DNA from: Comamonas odontotermitis
GTDB taxonomy: Bacteria; Pseudomonadota; Gammaproteobacteria; Burkholderiales; Burkholderiaceae_C
Length of the DNA stretch: 64,000 bases
NCBI RefSeq assembly: GCF_014207855.1
Contig: NZ_JACHKZ010000004.1
Coordinates: forward strand, 1-64,000
Direction of reading: 5' to 3'
The translations under genes and the position numbers were made by a program. Under the pieces are notes generated by a model. That model saw nothing but the letters and a program-made list of their open reading frames with translations. It made no database searches and was not told where the DNA came from. Numbering within the stretch: position 1 is the stretch's first letter; each line of letters opens with the position of its first letter. Of the stretch, positions 24,713 through 32,570 are shown piece by piece.

Positions 24713-25669
24713 TTGCAAACCGCACACCCCTCTGGCGTTTCCGCCACTATCCGCGAGGTAGGCCTGCGCGATGGCCTGCAAAGCGTCGCCACCATCGTCA
24801 GCACTGCCGAAAAATGCATCTGGATCGATGCCGCCTACGCCGCCGGAGTGCGCGAAATAGAGGTTGGCTCCATGGTGCCCGCCCGGCTGCTGCCCCAGTT
24901 GGCCGATACCGAGGCAGTGCTGCAACATGCACTGCGGCTGCCGGGCCTGGTGGCATCCGTGCTGGTGCCCAATCTCAAGGGTGCGGAGCGTGCATTGGCA
25001 GCTGGCGCGCACGCAATGATCGTGCCGCTGTCGGCCAGCCATGCCCACAGTCTGGCCAATCTGCGCAAGTCGCCCGATGAAGTGGTGGCAGAAGTCGCCC
25101 GCATTCGCGCAGCGCGCGATGCATCTGGCGTCTCTGCCCTCATCGAAGGCGGGGTAGGCACCGCCTTCGGATGCACCTTGCAAGGCGAAGTGGCCGAAGC
25201 CGAGGTGCTGCGCCTGCTGCAGGCCCTGCTCGATGCTGGCGCCGACCGCGTCAGCCTGGCCGACACCGTGGGCTATGCCGATCCTGCCTCGGTCAGCCGC
25301 CTGTTTGACAAGGCCTTGCATCTGGTGGGCGACAGATTGCGCTATGCGCATTTTCACGACACCCGAGGCATGGGCCTGGCCAACGCCTATGCAGCCTGGC
25401 AAACCGGCATGCGTGGCTTTGACGCCTGCCTGGGAGGCATTGGAGGCTGCCCCCACGCGCCCGGCGCCAGCGGCAATGTGGCTACCGAAGATCTCGCCTA
25501 TATGCTCGAACGCATGGGCGCGGACACCGGCATACAGACACCCGCCTTGCTGCAATTGCGGCAGCAGTTGCAGCACTGGCTGCCCGGCGAAACCTTGCAC
25601 GGCAGCCTGTGGCAGGCCGGCGTCATTGACGGAGGTGCCAAGCCAGCCCCTCTCGCGGCCACGGCCTGA
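24713..25669 (+). CDS. Hydroxymethylglutaryl-CoA lyase-family protein
   Basis: A 318-residue DRE-TIM metallolyase. EVGLRDGLQ carries the catalytic Arg-Asp pair, AHFHDTRGMG the metal-binding histidines, and GGIGGCPHAPGASGNVATED the active-site Cys loop, so the enzyme looks functional. It would cleave a 3-hydroxy-3-methyl-acyl-CoA to acetyl-CoA plus a keto acid; HMG-CoA to acetoacetate is the standard reaction, but related substrates such as citramalyl-type CoA esters are possible. The start is TTG at 24713 with GGAGA seven bases upstream. It leads the three-gene cluster with a class III CoA-transferase and a TTT receptor. Confidence 0.88.
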   Translation: MQTAHPSGVSATIREVGLRDGLQSVATIVSTAEKCIWIDAAYAAGVREIEVGSMVPARLLPQLADTEAVLQHALRLPGLVASVLVPNLKGAERALAAGAHAMIVPLSASHAHSLANLRKSPDEVVAEVARIRAARDASGVSALIEGGVGTAFGCTLQGEVAEAEVLRLLQALLDAGADRVSLADTVGYADPASVSRLFDKALHLVGDRLRYAHFHDTRGMGLANAYAAWQTGMRGFDACLGGIGGCPHAPGASGNVATEDLAYMLERMGADTGIQTPALLQLRQQLQHWLPGETLHGSLWQAGVIDGGAKPAPLAATA

Positions 25670-25725
25670 GTTTTCACAAAGATTTTCAACAAAACCCAAT
25701 CTGGCGCTCCTACACAAAGCGCTGA

Positions 25726-25738
25726 CAGCTAGCAAATC
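25726..25738. repeat. Half copy of the dispersed repeat abutting the CoA-transferase start
   Basis: CAGCTAGCAAATC, preceded by AAGCGCTGA, matches the right arm of the dispersed palindrome and ends directly at the ATG at 25739. No Shine-Dalgarno sequence is visible in front of this start codon, since the repeat occupies its place. Confidence 0.5.
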
Positions 25739-26956
25739 ATGAGTCACCCATCTCCGCCCGACGCTCCACCCTCTCTGCCACTTGCAGGCCTGCGTGTGGT
25801 CGAATTCACCCACATGGTCATGGGCCCCACCTGCGGCATGGTGCTGGCAGACCTGGGGGCAGACGTCATCAAGGTCGAGCCCGTCGAAGGCGACCGCACC
25901 CGCCACCTGCTGGGCGCGGGTGCAGGATTCTTCCCCATGTTCAACCGCAACAAGAAAAGCATCGCCCTGGATCTGCGCCAGCCACAGGGGCTGGAAGCGG
26001 CAATCCGACTGGCCAGCACGGCCGATGTGGTGGCGCAAAACTTCAAGCCCGGCGTGATGAAAAAGTATGGTCTCGACTACGCAGCGCTCAGCAGGCTGAA
26101 TGACCGTCTCATCTACGTGAACCACACCGGCTTTTTGCCCGGGCCGTACGAGCACCGCACCGCGCTCGACGAAGTGGTGCAGATGATGGGAGGCCTTGCC
26201 TATATGACGGGCCGCCCCGGCGACCCGCTGCGCGCGGGCACCAGCGTCAACGACATCATGGGAGGCATGTTTGGCGCCATCGGTGCCATGGCTGCGCTGA
26301 TGCAGCGGGCGCAGACCGGCAAGGGCCAGGAGATCGATTCCGCATTGTTCGAAAACAATGTGTTCCTGGTGGGCCAGCACATGATGCAGTACGCCGTGAC
26401 CGGCCAGGCCGCCGAGCCCATGCCCAACCGCATCTCTGCCTGGTCGGTGTACGACGTTTTCACGGTGCAGAACGATGAGCAGATCTTTCTGGCCGCCGTC
26501 AGCGACGCGCAGTGGGCGGCAATGTGCACCGCCTTTGGCTGGAGCGATCTGCTGGCCGATCCGCAGTACGCCACCAACAACAGCCGTGTGCGCCTGCGCC
26601 CCCGCTTGCTGCCCGAGCTGCGCCAGCGCTTTGCGCCGATGACTGCAGCCCACATTGCCCAACGGTTTGAGGACAACGGCCTGCCCTACGCCCCTATCAG
26701 CAAGCCCGAGCAGTTGTTGAACGACCCCCACCTGCTTGCTACGGGCGGCCTGGCCGATGTGCGCCTCACGGATGGCGAGCGTGCAGGCCAGCAAGCGCCC
26801 ACCACCTTGCTTCCCATCCGCCTGGCGGGCGAGCGCCTGGGTGTGCGCCTGAACCCGCCACAACTGGGCGAGCACACCAGGGAACTGCTGCACAGCCTCG
26901 GTTATGACGAAGCAGCAATTGCAACGCTGCGCACCACAGGAGCCATTGCGGGCTAG
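25739..26956 (+). CDS. Class III CoA-transferase (CaiB/BaiF family)
   Basis: A 405-residue enzyme of formyl-CoA transferase type. The opening PLAGLRVVEFTHMVMGPTCG and DLGADVIKVEPVEGD are typical, as is the RNKKSIALDL block. The catalytic Asp, which forms a mixed anhydride with the acyl group, fits the Asp in TALDEVVQMMGG. It would charge the pathway acid with CoA from a donor such as succinyl- or acetyl-CoA, making the ester for the adjacent lyase. It lies about 70 bp after the lyase gene. The start codon lacks a ribosome-binding site because a repeat copy precedes it directly. Confidence 0.9.
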   Translation: MSHPSPPDAPPSLPLAGLRVVEFTHMVMGPTCGMVLADLGADVIKVEPVEGDRTRHLLGAGAGFFPMFNRNKKSIALDLRQPQGLEAAIRLASTADVVAQNFKPGVMKKYGLDYAALSRLNDRLIYVNHTGFLPGPYEHRTALDEVVQMMGGLAYMTGRPGDPLRAGTSVNDIMGGMFGAIGAMAALMQRAQTGKGQEIDSALFENNVFLVGQHMMQYAVTGQAAEPMPNRISAWSVYDVFTVQNDEQIFLAAVSDAQWAAMCTAFGWSDLLADPQYATNNSRVRLRPRLLPELRQRFAPMTAAHIAQRFEDNGLPYAPISKPEQLLNDPHLLATGGLADVRLTDGERAGQQAPTTLLPIRLAGERLGVRLNPPQLGEHTRELLHSLGYDEAAIATLRTTGAIAG

Positions 26957-26973
26957 TTGCAGAAAAATGCTCT

Positions 26974-26989
26974 CTATTTGATAGCAACC
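26974..26989. repeat. Half copy of the dispersed repeat upstream of the TTT receptor gene
   Basis: CTATTTGATAGCAACC contains ATTTGATAGC, the left-arm sequence of the dispersed palindrome. It lies in the 77-bp gap after the CoA-transferase gene. Confidence 0.4.
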
Positions 26990-27033
26990 ATTAATTACCA
27001 GACGGGCGTAGACTCGCATGCAGGAGACAAGGT

Positions 27034-28026
27034 ATGAAAGCATCCCCATCCATCACCCGCCGCCAGTGGCTGGCCTCCGCCATCGCCTGTGCCGCTGCCA
27101 GCACAGTGCCACCGCAGGCCCAGGCCGCCGCGCCGCACGACAAGCCGCTGCGCGTCATCCTGCCGCTGTCGGCGGGCTCGGGTGCAGATGGAGCTATCCG
27201 CGCCATCGGCCCCAGCATCGGCAAGGCGCTCGGCCAGACTCTGGTGATCGAGAACCTGCCTGGCGCGGGGGGTATCACCGGCACCGCACAGCTGGTGCGC
27301 GCACCCAAGGATGGCTCGGCGATCGGTATCATCAGCAACAACCATGTCGTCAACCCCAGTCTGTACAAGAACATTCCGTTCGACTCGATCAACGACATCA
27401 CGCCCATCACCATCATCGGCAGTACGCCTTTCGTGCTGGTTGCCAGCCCCAAGCTGCCCGTGCGCAATGTGCAGGAGCTGATCGCCTATGCCAAGGCCAA
27501 CCCCGGCACGCTCAACTACGGCTCTTCAGGCAATGGCACCATCTTGCACCTGGGCGCAGCGATGTTTGTGCAACAGGCCGGGCTGCAGATTCCGCACATC
27601 CCGTACCGTGGCATGGGCCAGCTGATGAATGACCTGCTCAGCGGCCAGGTGCAACTGGGCGTGGTGGCGGTTGCGCCAGCAGCGCCGCATGTCAAGACCG
27701 GCGCGCTGCGTGCGCTGGGAGTCACCAGCGCCAAACGGTCGGGCGCCCTGCCCGATGTGCCCACGATCGCTGAACAGGGCCTGCCGGATTACGTGCTGGA
27801 TGGCTGGATTGCCGCCATCGCGCCAGCAGGGCTCGCTGACGCGGAGCGCCAGCGCATCTACCAGGGCTTTGTCCAAGGTGTGGGATCCCCCGAGGCCAAG
27901 CAAGCACTGGTGGCACAGGGCTACGATATCCAGCTGATGCCCCCCGCACAGACAACGGCCTTCATCCGTGAAGAAAAATCACGCATGGAAGCCGTGGTGA
28001 AAGCAGCCAATGTGAAATTAGATTAA
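27034..28026 (+). CDS. Tripartite tricarboxylate transporter substrate-binding protein (Bug/TctC family)
   Basis: A 330-residue periplasmic receptor. The N-terminus ITRRQWLASAIACAAAS carries a twin-arginine motif and hydrophobic segment, so export is probably by Tat. The mature part shows Bug-family features: LRVILPLSAGSGADG, VIENLPGAGGITGT and LNYGSSGNGTILHLG. Such receptors bind carboxylates and deliver them to a TctA/TctB permease. No permease gene is in the window, so this is an orphan receptor, as is common in Burkholderiales. Its place behind a CoA-transferase and lyase suggests that it binds the acid these enzymes degrade. Confidence 0.9.
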   Translation: MKASPSITRRQWLASAIACAAASTVPPQAQAAAPHDKPLRVILPLSAGSGADGAIRAIGPSIGKALGQTLVIENLPGAGGITGTAQLVRAPKDGSAIGIISNNHVVNPSLYKNIPFDSINDITPITIIGSTPFVLVASPKLPVRNVQELIAYAKANPGTLNYGSSGNGTILHLGAAMFVQQAGLQIPHIPYRGMGQLMNDLLSGQVQLGVVAVAPAAPHVKTGALRALGVTSAKRSGALPDVPTIAEQGLPDYVLDGWIAAIAPAGLADAERQRIYQGFVQGVGSPEAKQALVAQGYDIQLMPPAQTTAFIREEKSRMEAVVKAANVKLD

Positions 28027-28238
28027 CCAGGGACATTGCGGCAGCTCTCCTACAGGCGCGGAACTATCGAAGCCCTACGCTGTCACACTCCATTGCAGTG
28101 TGCAGACCAGGCACGCCCCAGCCAAATGCGGGATTCGCCTGCACAGCTATGGGCCGGGCTGCAACTACCATCGCCAGGGTCACCGAGGCATCACCCAAAG
28201 GGCAGATGACGAACCCTGCCTTTCTATGAGGAGTTTTC

Positions 28239-28976
28239 ATGAAAAAAATACGCTTGCTGGCTGCCGCCGCATTGATTGCCGCCACCCCATTTGTCACCAC
28301 CACCGCCATGGCTCAGAACCACACCAACAACTCCAACGCAGCCGATACCGGCCCTACACTGACGCTGGACGCCGAAGCAACCACCCGCGTGCCCGAAGAC
28401 ACCGCATGGGCGCAGTTCAGCGTGGAGAAAGAGTCAAAAGACCAAGCTCAGGCGCAACAGTTGGGCAAAGCCGCCCTGGCCGACGTGCTCGCCACTGTGA
28501 AGAAATCGCCTTCGCTGCAGGTCACCACCGAGAATCTGTTCACCACGCCCGTCTACAACAAGGACGGCAAGATCTCCAGCTGGCGCACCAACTTCAATGT
28601 GCAAATCGAATCGACCGACACCGCCCAAGTCGGCCAGACCATGGCGGCCCTGATGGACAAGGCGCGGCTGGCAGGCTCTGGCTTTCGACTGTCGGACGCT
28701 GCCCGCAAAAAAGCACAGGACCAGTTGATTGCTGAAGCTGTCAAAGCCTTTGAGGCCAAGGCCAAGGTCACCGCCAGCGCCATGGGGTTTGCACGCTACG
28801 AATACGGCAACATCAACCTGAACCAAAGCGGCTCCAGCCAGCCCATGATGCGTGCCAACCGCGGCTACGCCATGGCCATGTCTAAATCGGCTGATGCGAG
28901 TGAACCTGTCGGCCTGGAAGCTGGCTACACCATGGTGTCGGTCACCCTGTCGGGCTCCGTCAAGCTGATCAAATAA
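28239..28976 (+). CDS. SIMPL domain (DUF541) protein, exported
   Basis: A 245-residue protein with a standard signal peptide (MKKIRLLAAAALIAATPFVT, cleavage after AMA). The mature part matches the SIMPL/DUF541 domain: TLTLDAEATTRVPEDTAWAQ near the start, an IESTDTAQVGQTMAALMDKA stretch, SGFRLSD, and the terminal SVTLSGSVKL. Members are periplasmic or outer-membrane associated and form oligomeric rings, but the role is poorly known. A good AGGAG ribosome-binding site precedes the ATG. It is monocistronic and convergent with the EamA gene. The 212 bases before it show no other feature. Confidence 0.85.
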   Translation: MKKIRLLAAAALIAATPFVTTTAMAQNHTNNSNAADTGPTLTLDAEATTRVPEDTAWAQFSVEKESKDQAQAQQLGKAALADVLATVKKSPSLQVTTENLFTTPVYNKDGKISSWRTNFNVQIESTDTAQVGQTMAALMDKARLAGSGFRLSDAARKKAQDQLIAEAVKAFEAKAKVTASAMGFARYEYGNINLNQSGSSQPMMRANRGYAMAMSKSADASEPVGLEAGYTMVSVTLSGSVKLIK

Positions 28977-28982
28977 GCTATG

Positions 28983-29014
28983 CGCGCAGCCTGTACGGCG
29001 TTACAGGCTGCGCG
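28983..29014. terminator. Long perfect hairpin at the convergent ends of the SIMPL and EamA genes
   Basis: CGCGCAGCCTGTA (28983-28995) and TACAGGCTGCGCG (29002-29014) form a perfect 13-bp stem with a 6-base loop. It overlaps the last codons and stop of the EamA gene and has no T-run, so termination would depend on the stem alone or on Rho. Confidence 0.6.
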
Positions 29015-29912
29015 ACAGAATCAGCGCCACGCCCGCCACCGTCAATACAGCGCCAAGGCAAGCCCCAAAAGTAGGCGGCACGCGGGTCTTCCACCACAGA
29101 AGCGGCAGCAGCAAAATCGGCGAAATCGACGACAGCATGCCCACCAGGCCCGCGCTGCCGTATTGGAGCGCAGCCAAAATCAGCGTCATGCCCAGCGCCA
29201 TCGACAAAAAGGCGCTGCCCGCTACCAAGCCCCAATCACGCCGCGCCATGGGCGCCTGCAAACGTGCAGGCTGCCAGCGCACCAGCAGCAGCAATGCATG
29301 AAAGCCAAAACCCGCCGCCATGCGGATGGCCGATGCAGCGACCGGGTCGACCTGCGGCTCCATCACCGGCTTGACCACCAAGGTGCCCAGCGCCTGGCCC
29401 AACGCGGCCAGGAGACCCAGGCTCACACCGACCGCCAGGCGGCCGCGCGTGGCCTCCCATTCCGTAGCGCTGCCCGCGCGCGAGCCAAAGGCAATCGCCG
29501 TCATCACCCCACCCACCAGCAGGGCGCAGCCCACCATGGCAGTGCCGCTCATGCGCTCGCCCAGAAACAACGCAGCCAGCACGGCAGACATCATCGAATG
29601 CGTGGCAAACAGAATGCCTGAGCGGCGTGGCCCGAGCCGGTTCATGCAGGCGAAAAGCACCGTGTCACCAATAAAGATGCCGATAAAACCCGAGAGCACC
29701 AGCACCGCAATCAGCGTGGGATTGAGCGTGCTCCAACTGCCCGCAACAGTGGCCCAGCCGCCCAGCATGACACTGGCAAACACCATGCGCCAGCGCGTAA
29801 AGGCAAAAGCCCCCATCTTGCGCGAAACCGGCGCGGAAAACAGCGCAGCCATCGCCCAGCAGGCAGCGGCCAGCACGGCCAGAAATTCAGGAGGAAAAGG
29901 GAGGTGAGACAC
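29001..29912 (-). CDS. EamA/DMT-family transporter
   Basis: A 303-residue inner-membrane protein with about ten hydrophobic helices and two EamA repeats, as in the drug/metabolite transporter superfamily. The second repeat is marked by GLVGMLSSISPILLLPLLWW, a typical end segment. Substrate cannot be predicted from sequence. The start is a GTG at 29912 without a clear ribosome-binding site. It is divergent from the tartrate/malate dehydrogenase gene. Confidence 0.85.
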   Translation of the reverse strand: MSHLPFPPEFLAVLAAACWAMAALFSAPVSRKMGAFAFTRWRMVFASVMLGGWATVAGSWSTLNPTLIAVLVLSGFIGIFIGDTVLFACMNRLGPRRSGILFATHSMMSAVLAALFLGERMSGTAMVGCALLVGGVMTAIAFGSRAGSATEWEATRGRLAVGVSLGLLAALGQALGTLVVKPVMEPQVDPVAASAIRMAAGFGFHALLLLVRWQPARLQAPMARRDWGLVAGSAFLSMALGMTLILAALQYGSAGLVGMLSSISPILLLPLLWWKTRVPPTFGACLGAVLTVAGVALILSRSL

Positions 29913-30093
29913 GGCAGATCAGCTAAAACCGCAGCAAGCGCACGCGCTGTCCCGCAAATGCTGCACAGCCCATGCCAATGGCGCTAGGATGCGTGGCATA
30001 GCTGGCATCCTCCTTGCAAAATGGCAAGGACGCGCCATTGTAGGCCTGCCACTGCGGGCAGGTCGTGCCACCAAGACACCTAGAGGACGATCC

Positions 30094-31176
30094 ATGAGCA
30101 AGAAACAACGTATCGCCGTACTGGCTGGCGACGGTATCGGCAAGGAAGTGATGCCCGAGGGCATCCGCGTGCTGGAAGCTGCTGCCAAGCGCTTCGACCT
30201 GCCGCTGGAGATGCAGCACTTTGATTGGGCGCACTGTGACTACTTTGCCCAACATGGCCAGATGATGCCCGACGACTGGAAGGCACAGTTGCAAGGCTTC
30301 GATGCCATCCTGTTCGGCGCCGTGGGCTGGCCCGCCACCGTGCCCGACCACGTCTCGCTGTGGGGTTCACTGCTCAAGTTCCGCCGAGAGTTCGACCAGT
30401 ACATCAACCTGCGCCCGGTGCGCCTGTTTGATGGCGTGCCCTGCCCGCTGGCTGGCCGCAAGCCGGGCGACATCGACTACTATGTGGTGCGCGAGAACAC
30501 CGAAGGCGAGTACACCGCGCTGGGCGGCATCATGTTCGAAGGCACGGACCGTGAAATGGTGCTGCAGGAGGCTGTGTTCACCCGCAAGGGCGCAGACCGC
30601 CTGCTCAAGTTCGCATTCGATCTGGCCCAGAGCCGCAGCAAGAAGCATGTGACCCTCGCCACCAAGTCCAATGGCATTGCTATTAGCATGCCCTGGTGGG
30701 ACAAGTGCGCCGAAGCCATGGCCAAAAACTACCCCGATGTGGTGCTGGACAAACAGCACATCGATATCCTCACCGCCCGCTTTGTGCTGCAGCCCGGCCG
30801 TTTTGACGTGGTGGCGGCCACCAACCTGTTCGGCGACATCCTCTCCGATCTGGGCCCCGCCACCACTGGCACCATTGGCCTTGCGCCATCGGCCAACCTG
30901 AACCCCGAGCGCAACTTCCCCTCGCTGTTCGAGCCCGTGCATGGCTCCGCACCCGATATCTATGGCCAGAAGATCGCCAACCCAATTGCCATGGTCTGGT
31001 CCGTGGCGCTGATGCTGGATTTCCTGGGCAACGGCCAGGGCGCATGGCGGCAGGCACACGATGCCATCGTAGACGCGATCAGCCAGACCATTCTGAGCGG
31101 TCCCCGCACGCCCGATCTGGGCGGACAGGCCAAGACAGACGATGTGGGCCAGGCCATTGCGCAATTGCTGGCCTGA
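30094..31176 (+). CDS. ttuC: Tartrate dehydrogenase / D-malate dehydrogenase
   Basis: A 360-residue NAD-dependent beta-hydroxyacid oxidative decarboxylase of the isocitrate/isopropylmalate dehydrogenase fold. IAVLAGDGIGKEVMPEG and YYVVRENTEGEYTALGG are family motifs, and GAVGWPATVPDHVSLWGSLL is specific to the TtuC/DmlA branch. Substrates are (R)-malate, tartrate and related acids. The Met at 30094 follows AGAGGACGATCC and matches homologues; a frame opening at 29989 adds 35 atypical residues. The last 34 bases overlap the start of the sugar-dehydrogenase-like gene in another frame. Confidence 0.9.
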   Translation: MSKKQRIAVLAGDGIGKEVMPEGIRVLEAAAKRFDLPLEMQHFDWAHCDYFAQHGQMMPDDWKAQLQGFDAILFGAVGWPATVPDHVSLWGSLLKFRREFDQYINLRPVRLFDGVPCPLAGRKPGDIDYYVVRENTEGEYTALGGIMFEGTDREMVLQEAVFTRKGADRLLKFAFDLAQSRSKKHVTLATKSNGIAISMPWWDKCAEAMAKNYPDVVLDKQHIDILTARFVLQPGRFDVVAATNLFGDILSDLGPATTGTIGLAPSANLNPERNFPSLFEPVHGSAPDIYGQKIANPIAMVWSVALMLDFLGNGQGAWRQAHDAIVDAISQTILSGPRTPDLGGQAKTDDVGQAIAQLLA

Positions 31177-32434
31177 GCGCCTGACAGGGCTGCGCGCAGC
31201 CACTGCGCTGGCCGCCTTGCTGGCCTGCGCGCCCCAAGTGCAGGCGCGGGGCTACACACCGCAAGGCAGCTGCGGCGGCTACGAGCGCGTGAGCATCAGC
31301 AGCCCGGCAGGAACCTGCGTGGCCCTGGTCGCCGATGAACGCGATGGCCTGCGCGCGCCGCGCCGGGTGCTGGAGATCAGCCCCGGCCGCCTGTGGATCA
31401 TTGACATGGGCAGCTGGGTGCCCCACCAGGGACGGCTGCTGGAGGTGACACTGCCTGCGCAGCCCGCTGCCACACCCGCGCAACGCCCACAGGTCAAGGT
31501 GCTGGCAGACAAGCTGGATCGCCCCCTGGCACTGGTGCGCGGCCCGGATGCGCAGATCTACATCGGCGAGGCAGGCCGAATCTGGCGCACGCCGGTCCCC
31601 ATCGCAGGCGAGCCCGTACAGCCACAGACGGTACTGGACGCATTGCCCAACGATGGGGCCCACCCGCTCAAGGAAATCACGTTCGGGCTGGATGGAAGCC
31701 TGTATGTCAACATGGGCTCGGTCACCGACCGCTGCCAGAGCACGCAGGGTGAGCTGGCCTATCCGTGCCCCGAGCGGGAGGCCATGCAGTTCCGTGGCGC
31801 GGTATGGCGCGCGGTATTGCAGAACCCGCCAGTAGCAGGACAGCCGCCTGTGCGGCAATTTGCACCCTTTGCACTCGGTCTGCGCAATTCGGTGGCGCTT
31901 GCCACGCTGCCCGATGGCCCGGCTGCGGGTAGTCTGTGGCAAGGCGAAAACAATATCGACTACCGCGACAAAAACGAGCCGCCAGAAGAGCTGAACGAAC
32001 TGGTTGCAGGTGCAGACTACGGTTGGCCCTACTGTGTGGGCCAGCAGCGCGTGGCACGCGGCTACAACGAGCGCGTCCGGTGCGCCTCCACCAAGATGCC
32101 CCGCATGCTGTGGCCTGCACACGCAGCGCCGCTGCATCTGCTCGCCACTCCGATTACCAGCCCCTTCCATGGCCAGTTGCTGGTGGCCTGGCACGGCCCT
32201 CAGGGCCACCGGGTTGTGGGCTTTGCGCGCCAGAAGGACGGCAAGCCAGGCGGAAAACCGGTGGAATGGCTGACCGGGTGGACGGCAGACGGAAACATGC
32301 GCCCGCTGGGCCGCCCCACGGGCCTCGCGCTGAACCACCTGGGACAATTGATGGTGGTGGAAGACTACAACCGCACACTGCTGATGCTGCTGCCCGTGCC
32401 CGATACCACGGCCCAAGCCATGCACAAGCGCTGA
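31142..32434 (+). CDS. Soluble glucose/sorbosone dehydrogenase-fold protein (PQQ-dependent sugar dehydrogenase family)
   Basis: A 430-residue exported protein. A long n-region is followed by a hydrophobic core TGLRAATALAALLACAP and a possible cleavage after VQA; LLAC could also act as a lipobox. The mature part is a six-bladed propeller of the GSDH family: ITFGLDGSLYVNMGS, PEELNELVAGADYGWPYC and FHGQLLVAWHG are typical. Known members oxidise sugars with PQQ, but many do not bind it; whether this one does is open. The ATG at 31142 overlaps the dehydrogenase gene by 34 bases, the only Met start that preserves a signal peptide. Confidence 0.78.
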   Translation: MWARPLRNCWPERLTGLRAATALAALLACAPQVQARGYTPQGSCGGYERVSISSPAGTCVALVADERDGLRAPRRVLEISPGRLWIIDMGSWVPHQGRLLEVTLPAQPAATPAQRPQVKVLADKLDRPLALVRGPDAQIYIGEAGRIWRTPVPIAGEPVQPQTVLDALPNDGAHPLKEITFGLDGSLYVNMGSVTDRCQSTQGELAYPCPEREAMQFRGAVWRAVLQNPPVAGQPPVRQFAPFALGLRNSVALATLPDGPAAGSLWQGENNIDYRDKNEPPEELNELVAGADYGWPYCVGQQRVARGYNERVRCASTKMPRMLWPAHAAPLHLLATPITSPFHGQLLVAWHGPQGHRVVGFARQKDGKPGGKPVEWLTGWTADGNMRPLGRPTGLALNHLGQLMVVEDYNRTLLMLLPVPDTTAQAMHKR

Positions 32435-32570
32435 GCGCCCACCAGCGGTGCCGCCTGGGAGACATCCTGCCGCCGGGCATGCTTGCCGATCTGACGCCCC
32501 GGCCTATCATCTGCGGTTATTCATCCCTGCTGCGCAGACTCGCCTGCGGGCGTCCTGCAGCCACCGCGAC

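Noticed and set aside
24611-27049. 812-codon minus-strand open frame
   Set aside because: Antisense to the lyase and CoA-transferase genes, both with intact catalytic motifs; no family resemblance.
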